Counted from the stretch's first letter, positions 7,151 to 13,750 are shown. The stretch: DNA of 15,214 nt from Methanoregula sp. (GCA_022710665.1 JAKLGN010000018.1:1-15214), one strand, 5' to 3'. Numbers and translations are program-made. Notes: generated from the letters alone by a model not told the origin.

Positions 7151-7338
7151 GGCGGATACCTCCATTTCCCAATGCGAGAGCAGTCTTGAGGTGGATAAGT
7201 CTCCCGCACCGACCACAAGGAATGTGACCTATCAGCGACGGGGAGCCAAGCGGCAGGGGAGGTGCCCGTTGCAACCCTGTCATATTCCATGACCGGGCCC
7301 GCGATCCTGCCTTCCCAACAACCGTCGGATAATCCGCC
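7151..7338 (+). ncRNA. Candidate structured non-coding RNA, family unknown
   Basis: This gene-free stretch folds convincingly by eye. A closing helix pairs 7151-7157 (GGCGGAT) with 7332-7338 (ATCCGCC). Immediately inside, 7158-7162 pairs with 7188-7192, enclosing TGC-GAGA-GCA (7173-7182), a GNRA tetraloop. A 10-bp helix pairs 7219-7228 with 7279-7288 with one G-U wobble. Inside it, 7235-7242 pairs with 7265-7272 (8 bp, one wobble), and a small hairpin GCC-AAGC-GGC sits at 7245-7254. Two six-base tracts in the loop could form pseudoknots: GGCAGG (7252-7257) with CCTGCC (7306-7311), and GGAGGT (7258-7263) with ACCTCC (7158-7163, an alternative to the GNRA arm). I see no SRP GGAA-type apical loop, no RNase P CR-I/CR-V pair and no B12 box. 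The strand is inferred from the G-U pairs and neighbours, and is not certain. Confidence 0.5.
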
Positions 7339-7343
7339 TGTGG

Positions 7344-7411
7344 AAATATATAAGAACCCTCCTCACCAATAAATTAAGACTGTTATTTCATTATCAACAG
7401 TGAGGTGTTAG
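7344..7411 (+). promoter_or_regulatory. TATA box, leader and ribosome binding site of the rps19e operon
   Basis: AAATATATAA at 7344-7353, preceded by purines (GG) as expected for a BRE, is the clearest TATA box in the window. It predicts a start near 7375-7380 and a leader of about 30-35 nt. GAGGTG at about 7401-7406 is the ribosome binding site before the ATG at 7412. The promoter lies downstream of the structured RNA, which argues against that RNA being the leader of this operon. Confidence 0.7.
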
Positions 7412-8023
7412 ATGACAACATTGTATGATGTCCCTCCGGACCACATCATCAGACGGGTCGCTGAGGAGCTCAAGAAGAAGAAGGAGATCGTTCCTCCTGC
7501 CTGGGCTGCTTTTGCGAAGACGGGCGTGCACAAAGAGATGCCCCCCGAAGACCCTGACTGGTGGTTCACCCGGGCAGCAGCAGTATTGAGACGCGTCTAT
7601 GTCGATGGCCCGCTGGGTGTTGAACGGATGCGGAGTTTCTACGGAGGCAACAAGAACCGGGGGTCCAAACCCAATGCATTCCGCAAGGGCAGCGGTTCAA
7701 TCCTCCGGAAGTCCCTTCAGCAGCTGGAAGCAGCCGGCCTTATCATCCACGACAAGACCGGACGGCGGGTTTCCCCTGCAGGGATGGCCTTCCTGGACAA
7801 TCTCTCGCAGGACGTTTTGAAGAATCCTCCTGCCCCGGTACCCAAGCGTGTCAAGCCTGTAGTTGAAGAACCTAAGAAAGCCGAAGGCAAGAAGGGCAAG
7901 GCGAAGGGCGGCGACAAGGCAGCTGCTGAGGGTGCTGACGGCGCCAAGGCCGAGAAAAAACCGGCAGCCAAGAAAGAGAAGGCAGAAGGTAAGAAAGCAG
8001 ATAAATCAGAAGCCCCCCAGTGA
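7412..8023 (+). CDS. rps19e: 30S ribosomal protein S19e with a long basic tail
   Basis: S19e is a small-subunit protein shared by archaea and eukaryotes, needed for late 30S/40S maturation. Residues 1 to about 138 are the usual winged-helix-like core, with [48 protein letters not shown], then [17 protein letters not shown] and [13 protein letters not shown]. Archaeal S19e normally ends near 140-155 residues. This one continues to 203 with about 65 residues made almost only of Lys, Ala, Glu, Gly, Asp and Pro. The tail is low-complexity, probably disordered and cationic. It stays in frame and overlaps no other gene. The gene leads the ribosomal operon, with pdcd5 starting 8 bp after its stop. 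A recent tail expansion is inferred. Confidence 0.95.
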   Translation: MTTLYDVPPDHIIRRVAEELKKKKEIVPPAWAAFAKTGVHKEMPPEDPDWWFTRAAAVLRRVYVDGPLGVERMRSFYGGNKNRGSKPNAFRKGSGSILRKSLQQLEAAGLIIHDKTGRRVSPAGMAFLDNLSQDVLKNPPAPVPKRVKPVVEEPKKAEGKKGKAKGGDKAAAEGADGAKAEKKPAAKKEKAEGKKADKSEAPQ

Positions 8024-8031
8024 GGTGTAGT

Positions 8032-8370
8032 ATGGGAGATGACGAGCTAGCAGAACTCCGCAGGCGAAGAATGGCGCAGCTGCAGCAGCAGGCTGGGGAC
8101 CAGCAGGGCATGCAGGAAGAGCTCGAACGCCAACAGCGACAGAAATCCCAGATCCAGATGATACTCATGCAGGTTCTCGAGCCCGATGCGAGAGAGCGGT
8201 TGAATACCATCAAGCTGACCAAGCCCGATTTTGCCGGTGCGGTTGAGCAGCAGCTGGTTGCCCTTGCACAGAGCGGGAGGCTCCAGAAGAAGATTACCGA
8301 TGCACAGCTGAAGGAGCTGCTCCGGCAGCTCGCGCCCAAGAAGCGGGATTACTCCATTACCAGAAGATAA
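8032..8370 (+). CDS. PDCD5-family DNA-binding protein
   Basis: This 112-residue protein is the archaeal counterpart of human PDCD5/TFAR19 and yeast Sdd2. It is a small triple-helix bundle reported to bind DNA or to act in translation and protein folding. Typical features are the N-terminal [20 protein letters not shown], a Gln-rich helix, then [19 protein letters not shown], the [19 protein letters not shown] helix (here [20 protein letters not shown]) and the basic end [11 protein letters not shown] chose the ATG at 8032 because GAGGTG precedes it by 5 bp. The in-frame GTG at 8020 lies inside the S19e end. The stop shares one base with the next start, so the genes are tightly coupled. Confidence 0.92.
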   Translation: MGDDELAELRRRRMAQLQQQAGDQQGMQEELERQQRQKSQIQMILMQVLEPDARERLNTIKLTKPDFAGAVEQQLVALAQSGRLQKKITDAQLKELLRQLAPKKRDYSITRR

Positions 8371-8957
8371 TGAAAGCTGGAGTGCTGTATAGCGGCGGAA
8401 AGGACAGTTCCCTTGCAGGAATCCTGCTGGGTACGTATTACGAGGTTGAACTCAACACGTTCGTGTTTGACCCGCTCCGCCATATCCCGACTCTGGAGGC
8501 TGCGGCTGGTGTATTGGGCTACCCCTTGAGAAAGAGGGTATTTGCAGAAGGAATGTTGAACGAAATGGCCGACCTGGTAATTGCCAAGGGGTATCCGAAC
8601 GATGCCATCAACGCAGCACACCAGTCCGCCATAGAATCCCTCGCAGCGGAGTATGACGTGGTCGGAGACGGCACACGGTTCGATGACCGGGTCCCGATGC
8701 TTTCGCGCGAGGCAGTCCAGAGCCTGATGAGCAGGACCGGGTGCTCGTTTGTGCGGCCCCTGCTCGGCTACCCCAGGCGTGAAGTCGACCGGCTGGCAGA
8801 CCGGCTTCTCGTGGTGAAATACGGGGAGACGGGTACGATTCCAAACGGCGATTACGAATCAGAGATACGGGATGCGATCCGGGCCCGCGGGCTGGATCCG
8901 GCAACCCTGTTTCCGGCACACCACCAGCAGTCGCTTGTGGTTGGCAGGAGACAATAA
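8370..8957 (+). CDS. PP-loop ATPase (COG2117-type, tRNA-thiolase-like)
   Basis: This 195-residue protein has an N-terminal PP-loop, SGGKDSS at residues 8-14, right after the first beta strand. The motif marks enzymes that adenylate a substrate using ATP, such as the tRNA thiolases TtuA and MnmA, GMP synthetase and TilS. Further conserved-looking segments are VVGDGTRFDDRVPMLSREA near residue 97 and FVRPLLGYPRREVDRLADRL near 127. It lacks the Cys pairs of TtuA zinc fingers and is shorter than MnmA, so it matches the archaeal group annotated as a predicted tRNA-modifying subunit. The reaction is not proven. Its place between pdcd5 and rpl39e, sharing one base with the former, supports a role in RNA modification or translation. 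Confidence 0.85.
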   Translation: MKAGVLYSGGKDSSLAGILLGTYYEVELNTFVFDPLRHIPTLEAAAGVLGYPLRKRVFAEGMLNEMADLVIAKGYPNDAINAAHQSAIESLAAEYDVVGDGTRFDDRVPMLSREAVQSLMSRTGCSFVRPLLGYPRREVDRLADRLLVVKYGETGTIPNGDYESEIRDAIRARGLDPATLFPAHHQQSLVVGRRQ

Positions 8958-8975
8958 AAAAGCACAGGTGACAAC

Positions 8976-9128
8976 ATGAGCAAATTAAGCAAAGGCAGGA
9001 AGATCCGGCTGGCAAAAGCATGCGACCAGAACCGGCGAGTGCCCCAGTGGGTAATGGTCAGGACAAAACGCGGTGTAGTTGCTCACCCGAGAAGGCGCAA
9101 CTGGCGCAAGAGCACGCTGAAGGTGTAA
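8976..9128 (+). CDS. rpl39e: 50S ribosomal protein L39e
   Basis: This very small ribosomal protein (50 residues) lies in the polypeptide exit tunnel in archaea and eukaryotes. The sequence is strongly basic with the family signature: [20 protein letters not shown] near residue 6, VMVRTKR, and the C-terminal [13 protein letters not shown]. The length matches the usual 50-51 residues. CAGGTG lies 5 bp before the ATG, a good ribosome binding site. It is followed after 3 bp by rpl31e, the standard archaeal order. Confidence 0.96.
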   Translation: MSKLSKGRKIRLAKACDQNRRVPQWVMVRTKRGVVAHPRRRNWRKSTLKV

Positions 9129-9131
9129 GCC

Positions 9132-9398
9132 ATGGCAGAGACGATGCAGGAACACATATACATAATCCCCCTGCGGGATGCACGGCGGATGCCCCGCTGG
9201 AAACGGAGCAACGGCGCGATCAAGGATATCAGGAAATATCTCGCCAAGCACATGAAGAGCGAGGATGTCAAGCTTGACAAGGGCATCAACGAGATGGTCT
9301 GGAGCCGGGGCAGCTCAAAGCCGCCTTCCCGGATCCGGGTCCGCGCCATGAAACTGGAGGACGGGCAGGTTCAGGCAGAGCTTGCACCGGAATCGTAG
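9132..9398 (+). CDS. rpl31e: 50S ribosomal protein L31e
   Basis: This 88-residue large-subunit protein sits near the exit tunnel and contacts L22 and 23S rRNA. Hallmarks are [20 protein letters not shown] at residues 7-26, [14 protein letters not shown], and [20 protein letters not shown] near 52. The ribosome binding site AAGGTG overlaps the end of rpl39e. Its stop codon is directly followed by the ATG of eif6 with no spacer, a sign of translational coupling. Confidence 0.96.
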   Translation: MAETMQEHIYIIPLRDARRMPRWKRSNGAIKDIRKYLAKHMKSEDVKLDKGINEMVWSRGSSKPPSRIRVRAMKLEDGQVQAELAPES

Positions 9399-10061
9399 AT
9401 GGAACGCACGATCACGTTTGCTGGGGACCCGAACATCGGGGTCTTTGCCCGGGTGCTGGGCGATATCGCAATCATTCCCCCGGAATCAACGGAAGAGTTC
9501 AAGACCGCGGTCCGCGATGCGCTCGACGTCACGCTCGTAGAAACTACCATACAGGGAAGCACGATTATCGGGTCTCTTGCAGCCGGTAACAGCCGGGGTG
9601 TTGTTGTCTCGGGACTTGCGACCGAAGAAGAAGTCGGGCTGCTGGCAGAGCACCGCGAGGTGCTGCTCTTAAATGAGTCGATGAACGCAGCCGGCAACGT
9701 GATCATGGCAAATGACACCTTTGCAGCAGTTCATGAGGACATGCCCGCCGACCTTTCAAAGGCGATTGGCCAGTTCCTTGGCGTTAAGGTAATCTCCATT
9801 AACCTCGGGGGTGTAAAGACTGTGGGTATGGCCGGTGTTGCCACCAACAAGGGAGTCATCGTCCACCCACGTGCTACCGAACGGCAGATTGCCTTGCTTG
9901 AGGAGGTTGCACAGGTGCCGGTTGGCACAGGCTCGATCAATATGGGTGGCGGACTTGTTGGCACCGGGCTCCTCGTAAATGAGAGGGGTTACCTCGCCGG
10001 TAACGCCACGAGCGGGTTTGAACTGGGCAGAATTGAAGATGTATTTGGTTTTCTGGAGTGA
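9399..10061 (+). CDS. eif6: Translation initiation factor 6 (aIF6)
   Basis: This 220-residue anti-association factor binds the 50S subunit next to L14 and L24e and prevents premature joining with 30S. The pentein fold repeats are visible: [40 protein letters not shown] near residue 52, [40 protein letters not shown] near 145, and [20 protein letters not shown] near 176. Full length. The gene follows rpl31e without a gap and is followed after 6 bp by rpl18Ae. Confidence 0.96.
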   Translation: MERTITFAGDPNIGVFARVLGDIAIIPPESTEEFKTAVRDALDVTLVETTIQGSTIIGSLAAGNSRGVVVSGLATEEEVGLLAEHREVLLLNESMNAAGNVIMANDTFAAVHEDMPADLSKAIGQFLGVKVISINLGGVKTVGMAGVATNKGVIVHPRATERQIALLEEVAQVPVGTGSINMGGGLVGTGLLVNERGYLAGNATSGFELGRIEDVFGFLE

Positions 10062-10067
10062 GTACAA

Positions 10068-10259
10068 ATGACAGAGCAGAATTTTGAAGTTAAAGGCACA
10101 TTCATGATGGGCGAGGACTGGATGCCGTACACCAAGGTAATTGCAGCGCCTAACGAGAATCAGGCCAGGGAACGCACGTATGCCGTTATCGGCAGCAAGC
10201 ATAACCTGAAGAGACGTTACATCAAGGTCGACGCAGTCAAGGCTGTGAAGACCGAGTAA
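10068..10259 (+). CDS. rpl18a: 50S ribosomal protein L18Ae (LX)
   Basis: This is a 63-residue archaeal L18Ae/LX protein, a short version of eukaryotic L18a located on the 50S subunit. Features are FEVKGTFMMGEDWMPYTKVI near residue 6, ARERTYAVIGSKHNLKRRYI and VDAVKAV at the end. GGAGTGAG lies just before the ATG and overlaps the end of eif6. It is the last gene of this ribosomal operon here. In many archaea prefoldin alpha and ftsY follow LX, but a T-rich terminator and 460 bp of non-coding DNA follow instead. Confidence 0.94.
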   Translation: MTEQNFEVKGTFMMGEDWMPYTKVIAAPNENQARERTYAVIGSKHNLKRRYIKVDAVKAVKTE

Positions 10260-10290
10260 ATTATTCAATTTTTATCTTTTCTTAGCTATT
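10260..10290 (+). terminator. T-rich terminator of the ribosomal operon
   Basis: Three T-runs within about 25 bp after the rpl18Ae stop (TTTTTATCTTTTCTT around 10270-10283) match the U-rich termination signals typical of Euryarchaeota. There is no hairpin before them. Confidence 0.6.
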
Positions 10291-10687
10291 AAATCGGTTT
10301 TCAGGTTATTTTCATATGGGAGGAATTCTCCTGTTGAAAACCGATGATTGCTGCCCTTTGCACCTGCCCGGAATCCGTTGAGTCCGGGAGTCATTTCACC
10401 CCTCTCTTACCTGGAGAAGTAAATCCGACCCTTTTCCTCAGAAGGACTTCGTGGTTATTGTGACCTGTGCTCCCCGAGTGGAGCTGGGATGAAGAGAGAA
10501 ATGTTCATAAAAACCGCAGGAGGCGAATCCAGAGGATTCTTCAGCTCAGAAAATTGCTCCTCCTGCCGGCTCTTATCCTGTTTTCCCCAGTGTGTATGGA
10601 GTTGATAATTTACCGTTAAGGGTCTTGATGGAGTCGGTAAGGAGATTCCCGCATGGTATGGTTCCTTAATCCGACAGTTACAACGGT
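10291..10687. other. Gene-free gap rich in inverted repeats
   Basis: No reading frame of note lies here. The stretch holds several inverted repeats: a perfect 11-bp pair ATCGGTTTTCA (10293-10303) with TGAAAACCGAT (10335-10345) that encloses a smaller GGAG/CTCC hairpin (10319-10331); CCCGGA/TCCGGG (10367-10372, 10383-10388); GCTCC/GGAGC (10469-10473, 10480-10484); and a perfect 8-bp pair GCAGGAGG (10516-10523) with CCTCCTGC (10559-10566) enclosing GAATC/GATTC (10525-10539). It may hold one or more untranslated RNAs or decayed mobile DNA. Confidence 0.4.
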
Positions 10688-10723
10688 CTTAAAAATTTTC
10701 AAGGGATTGTAATAACTCGCTTG
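10688..10723 (+). promoter_or_regulatory. TATA-like element of the UbiA-family gene
   Basis: CTTAAAAATTTT at about 10688-10699 lies roughly 30 bp before the ATG at 10724, which would place transcription initiation at or only a few bases ahead of the start codon. No Shine-Dalgarno sequence lies at useful spacing, so leaderless expression is likely. Confidence 0.45.
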
Positions 10724-11593
10724 ATGAAAAGTTTTCCCATTATGATGTTAATCAATAAACCGACCATACAACTCCTGAATTCATCTACAGCAGTTGCTAT
10801 CGGAGGCGGTCTCCGGCTTCATATCGCTTTCCTCCTCGCGGGCCTCGCTGTCCGGATACCAGAGTACTGTGCATGTGCCCTTATCATTTATGCAACCTAT
10901 ACCCTTGATCGTGCACTGGATTGCAAGGAGGATGCAATTAACAAGAGTGAGCTCCGTGGCGCAAATGTAAAAATTGGAATTTTTGCGTGCATCATAACGT
11001 TTCTCATGGGGGCCTATCTCTTTATCCTCGATGGCATATACATTGCACCGTTTTTCCCGTTTGTTGTCGGCTATATCTATACCCGTGGCATAAGGTTCGG
11101 GAGGTATGCATTCAAGCTCAAAGGGGGTGCCGGGTTAAAAAATATTATCATCGGAATAACCTGGGGGGGTTCGGTTGCACTCGTTGTCAGTCGCTGGTGC
11201 GACAGCCTTGTCACGATAACGGTCATTTTCCTCTTCTTTGTGCTGAAACTGTTTGCGACATCGTGCGTGAACGACATCAAGGATGTCAGAGGGGATAGCG
11301 CTGCAGGTATCCGGACATTACCTGCAATGCTCGGTGAAGAGGTGACGAAAAAGATCCTGATTATCATCCTTTTAATCCTGTATTGCATGACCGTGTGTGC
11401 AATGTATTTAGGGGAAATCCAAAACGAGTGGATTATCCTGACATTCAGTCTGGTGCTCTCTACCGGTTTTCTTGCCATCTATTCTCCCTCATTTGAAAAA
11501 AGTCCAACACTTATTCTCAGGAAGATGCGGGAGATAGTCCTGAGCTGGGAATATGCACTTGCGCTGGCTCTGAGGGCGTGTGTGATGGGTTAA
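10724..11593 (+). CDS. UbiA-family prenyltransferase
   Basis: This 289-residue membrane protein of the UbiA superfamily transfers an isoprenoid chain from a prenyl diphosphate to an acceptor. The first Asp-rich motif is DRALDCKED with Asp62, Asp66 and Asp70. The second is NDIKDVRGD with Asp184, Asp187 and Asp191, followed by AGIRTLP, as in the family. YTRGIRFGRYAFKLKGGAGL near residue 119 matches the loop after helix 4. About eight or nine hydrophobic helices are visible. The acceptor is unknown; it differs from the standard archaeal lipid DGGGP synthase in lacking the usual NDxxD opening. I prefer the ATG at 10724 over a TTG one codon earlier. The stop overlaps that of the convergent DUF1724 regulator within a TTAA. 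Confidence 0.82.
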   Translation: MKSFPIMMLINKPTIQLLNSSTAVAIGGGLRLHIAFLLAGLAVRIPEYCACALIIYATYTLDRALDCKEDAINKSELRGANVKIGIFACIITFLMGAYLFILDGIYIAPFFPFVVGYIYTRGIRFGRYAFKLKGGAGLKNIIIGITWGGSVALVVSRWCDSLVTITVIFLFFVLKLFATSCVNDIKDVRGDSAAGIRTLPAMLGEEVTKKILIIILLILYCMTVCAMYLGEIQNEWIILTFSLVLSTGFLAIYSPSFEKSPTLILRKMREIVLSWEYALALALRACVMG

Positions 11594-12372
11594 TCCAGAG
11601 TCTCGATTTTTTCTGATTGTTCCTGGAAATATGAAAAGATACGGTCTCCCCATGCGAGAGCTGAAGGATCATAACTGATAACATCATGCTTTGAATCAAA
11701 TACACCATTATTGTAAAATAATGAGATTGAAAAATAGGAATCAGTAACAATATAGGAGAATTTGATATCCTGTCTGGAGACAAATACCGCTGATGATTTA
11801 TACTTAAGACCTTCTTCGAGCTGATCACGAAACTTATCCTTCATAATTTTAAATACCCCGGGTGTTAATATCAAGGATGCCGGGATACCTTTTTTTGCAA
11901 AATTCAGGAAAAAATCAGGATATCGTGGATGAATGGTGTGGGATATGCCTTTGATTGTTTTTGCTTTTGAGATATTGTTCAGAAATCCGTTGATATCAAA
12001 TATCTCTTCATCAGAATTTTCAATGATCCTGTAATCACCGAGATTCCGGATATCATAGAGAATTTCGTACGGCAGAACGCTGATGTTATGGTCTCCCCAG
12101 AATTTCGGATTCCTATCAAAGATTTCCATCGTCTTTATCAGAGGCTCCAGATGAGTAGTCAGCACTTTGCCAATCGGCGTTAATGAAATACTTCGACCGT
12201 TTTTCTCTATCAGGTGCTCCTCTTCAAGTATTTTTATTTGGGGGAGCATCCCTGTTGAGGTAACCTTGAGTATCCTTTTGATATCGTCCCATTCATGGGG
12301 TCCACTGTTCAGCAGGATGAGGAGGTTGCGACGCTTATCCGATGCCGAGATAACATTCAGAAGCTCGTTCAT
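11590..12372 (-). CDS. Winged-helix regulator with DUF1724 (FilR1-type) domain
   Basis: This 260-residue transcription regulator is of a type abundant in Methanomicrobia. Residues 1 to about 75 form an ArsR-like winged helix (RRNLLILLNSGPHEWDDIKR, TGMLPQIKILEEEHLIEKNG, ISLTPIGKVL). The rest matches the DUF1724/FilR1 middle domain, including FWGDHNISVLPYEILYDIRN near residue 92, an ISHTIHPRYPDFF segment and GIPASLILTPGVF near 163, and SISLFYNNGVFDSKHDVISY near 215. FilR1-type proteins in Methanothrix respond to acyl-homoserine-lactone-like signals, but the ligand here is unknown. The genome region is AT-rich compared with the ribosomal block. It converges on the UbiA-family gene, and its own start is preceded by a palindrome. 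Confidence 0.88.
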   Translation of the reverse strand: MNELLNVISASDKRRNLLILLNSGPHEWDDIKRILKVTSTGMLPQIKILEEEHLIEKNGRSISLTPIGKVLTTHLEPLIKTMEIFDRNPKFWGDHNISVLPYEILYDIRNLGDYRIIENSDEEIFDINGFLNNISKAKTIKGISHTIHPRYPDFFLNFAKKGIPASLILTPGVFKIMKDKFRDQLEEGLKYKSSAVFVSRQDIKFSYIVTDSYFSISLFYNNGVFDSKHDVISYDPSALAWGDRIFSYFQEQSEKIETLD

Positions 12373-12373
12373 G

Positions 12374-12385
12374 ATTCTGCAGAAT
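12374..12385. promoter_or_regulatory. 12-bp perfect palindrome at the regulator's start codon
   Basis: ATTCTGCAGAAT is a perfect palindrome that ends one base before the ATG at 12372. It occupies the place where a Shine-Dalgarno sequence would be. It is a plausible operator for autoregulation by the dimeric winged-helix protein. This is inferred from position alone. Confidence 0.4.
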
Positions 12386-12460
12386 ATTACAAAGTGATTG
12401 TTACACAGCGAGAAAAAACCTCCTGAAATATTTTTTTATCTTTTTACTGATATATTAAAG
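12386..12460 (-). promoter_or_regulatory. Promoter of the DUF1724 regulator
   Basis: On the minus strand TTTAATATATC (complement of about 12449-12459) is a good TATA box and predicts a start near 12428, giving a leader of about 55 nt. GGAGG in that leader (12419-12423) is too far from the ATG to act as its ribosome binding site. Confidence 0.5.
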
Positions 12461-12638
12461 GAGATCGGAACCCGATAATTCAGGCTGGCACAAAATGCTT
12501 TCCCAGGAAATGGATCAGGCTTTGCAGGAATGTTTACGGGTCATCAGTTCTGCCTCTTCTTAGGAAATGGTTTTCTCTGATTTCATTATCCCAGGATTTT
12601 TACGATCAGTAAATCTCATGAACATGAGGAGGGTTACA

Positions 12639-12683
12639 ATGCCGTTAAAAAATTTAATGACATCAAAATCGTCAGACGGATAG
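12639..12683 (+). CDS. Possible 14-residue leader peptide
   Basis: ATG at 12639 lies 6 bp after GGAGGG, the best Shine-Dalgarno spacing in this gap. The frame reads MPLKNLMTSKSSDG and stops at 12683, only 4 bp before a 10-bp hairpin. The layout resembles a leader peptide with an attenuator, but the peptide has no run of a single amino acid. It could equally be chance or the remnant of a lost gene. Confidence 0.25.
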   Translation: MPLKNLMTSKSSDG

Positions 12684-12687
12684 CAAT

Positions 12688-12713
12688 ATACAATATCCAT
12701 CCTGATATTGTAT
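12688..12713. repeat. Perfect 10-bp inverted repeat (hairpin)
   Basis: ATACAATATC and GATATTGTAT flank a 6-base loop, CATCCT. No T-run follows, so it is not a simple terminator. It lies about 185 bp before the response regulator start and could be an operator or an RNA hairpin in the leader. Confidence 0.5.
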
Positions 12714-12897
12714 CGGAGTAGCGATCTCTTGACCGTGCATCACATCCACACCACACCCAAGAAAGATCGCATACTCCCCAATCATTAAACCTACTCCCTT
12801 GACACCACTTCTCGATGTTCTAAGATTACTGGCAGATACTATGTATTTCAATGGCCACAGAGGTTTAATCCCGGAAGCAAAAACCGGAAAGCCTTAT

Positions 12898-13326
12898 ATG
12901 TTGTCAGTCTTGTACGTCGATGATGATCCCACCCTTTTGACCGTCTGCAAACTTTACCTTGAACGACACTCTGATATATCCGTATCCATTTCCGGCTCCG
13001 TGGAAAATGCACTGACACTTCTTAAAAACACCCGTTTTGATGTAATTATATCAGATTATCAGATGCCAGGCATTGATGGTATTGGTTTTTTAAAGATTCT
13101 GAGAGGAAATAACTGTAATATCCCATTCATTCTCTTCACCGGAAGCGGACGGGAGGATGTCATGATCGAAGCTCTCGATAACGGTGCGGCATTTTACCTC
13201 CAGAAAGGCGGGCATTCAAAGTCCCCGTTTGCTGAGCTCGATGAAAAGATCCATAAAGCCCTACGGCAGTACATGGCTGAAAATACAATAAAAGAAGATC
13301 GGTTTCTGGTTAAGCCTGTTCTTTGA
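12898..13326 (+). CDS. Single-domain response regulator (receiver)
   Basis: This 142-residue CheY-like receiver has an acidic pocket in LSVLYVDDDPTLL, the phospho-acceptor Asp in VIISDYQMPGIDGIGFL, the Thr in PFILFTGSGREDVM and the Lys in FYLQKGG. No output domain follows. Methanomicrobiales carry many such receivers, often fused to or next to PAS-histidine kinases. The C-terminal HKALRQYMAENTIKED looks like the linker that leads into PAS domains in those fusions, but it ends after VKPVL. I chose the ATG at 12898 because the first beta strand follows at once. No kinase partner is in the window, so the input and target are unknown. A truncated hybrid protein is possible. Confidence 0.85.
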   Translation: MLSVLYVDDDPTLLTVCKLYLERHSDISVSISGSVENALTLLKNTRFDVIISDYQMPGIDGIGFLKILRGNNCNIPFILFTGSGREDVMIEALDNGAAFYLQKGGHSKSPFAELDEKIHKALRQYMAENTIKEDRFLVKPVL

Positions 13327-13590
13327 ACATCCACAACTGCAGCGATCTTCAAATATGAAAAATGAGGCTCTGCTCCCGCAGCTGTGACAGCCCCCGCATT
13401 GTGATAAGAAGATAGTCGGGAAGCTTTTTGCCTGCGTGGCCCACCAGGACGTTTTCCAGAACATCAGATCGCTTATCGAAGACTTGTTTATAGTCTGGAA
13501 CCTAAAGTTTGATATAAACCGTTACTGATTTAACCGATTAATAATTCCCTTTTACAAATCCAACCCTGTTCTATCCAGTTTGATTTTACA
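13327..13590. other. Gap after the response regulator, nothing recognised
   Basis: I see no supported gene here. Short open stretches exist on both strands, including a cysteine-containing minus-strand frame that overlaps the end of the receiver, but none shows a domain. It may hold decayed coding sequence from a former kinase or mobile element. Confidence 0.35.
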
Positions 13591-13743
13591 ATGTGTCATG
13601 TATTCGATTTTCTTGACTATAAATTAGCCAAAGATTCGTTCTCCTTAAAGGATCTCCATAAGTATACTACCCGCTCTGTCAAAAAGGCCGTCTGCCTGAA
13701 TGTACTTTTGGTCGGGCTCGTTGTTTCTTTGGGATTTCGGTAA
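13591..13743 (+). pseudogene. Short hydrophobic-ended ORF, possible transposase C-terminal remnant
   Basis: This 50-codon frame starts at ATG. Its middle, YKLAKDSFSLKDLHKYTTRS, and its hydrophobic end, CLNVLLVGLVVSLGFR, resemble the last helices of IS4-like transposases, where a polar motif precedes a membrane-like helix. The frame is open some 17 codons upstream of the ATG without a convincing start or ribosome binding site. This is a weak call; a small membrane protein is an alternative. Confidence 0.25.
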
Positions 13744-13750
13744 AGAAGCG

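Larger units (their letters stand above)
12461..12897. other. Long gap and leader before the response regulator
   Basis: This gap has no sizeable gene. It contains a short frame 12494-12562 (22 codons, no strong ribosome binding site), a 14-codon frame at 12639-12683 behind a strong GGAGG, and a perfect hairpin ATACAATATC-CATCCT-GATATTGTAT at 12688-12713. An AT-rich TTAAAAAATTTAA element (12643-12655) could be the TATA box for the response regulator, which would place the hairpin at the start of a leader of over 200 nt. The frame of the regulator is open upstream to 12799, but only with a TTG and without receiver-domain sequence. Confidence 0.4.

Noticed and set aside
7151..7338. Identity as SRP RNA, RNase P RNA or a cobalamin riboswitch
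   Set aside because: No SRP helix-8 GGAA-type apical motif, no pairing RNase P CR-I and CR-V segments (AAGTC occurs at 7197-7201 but its 3' partner is missing), no B12 box, and the length is too short for the first two.
12799..12897. 33-residue N-terminal extension of the response regulator
   Set aside because: It needs a TTG start and adds sequence before the first receiver strand that has no counterpart in the family.
13261..13464. Cys-rich 67-residue frame on the minus strand
   Set aside because: It overlaps the end of the receiver gene, lacks a ribosome binding site and shows no recognisable zinc-binding fold.
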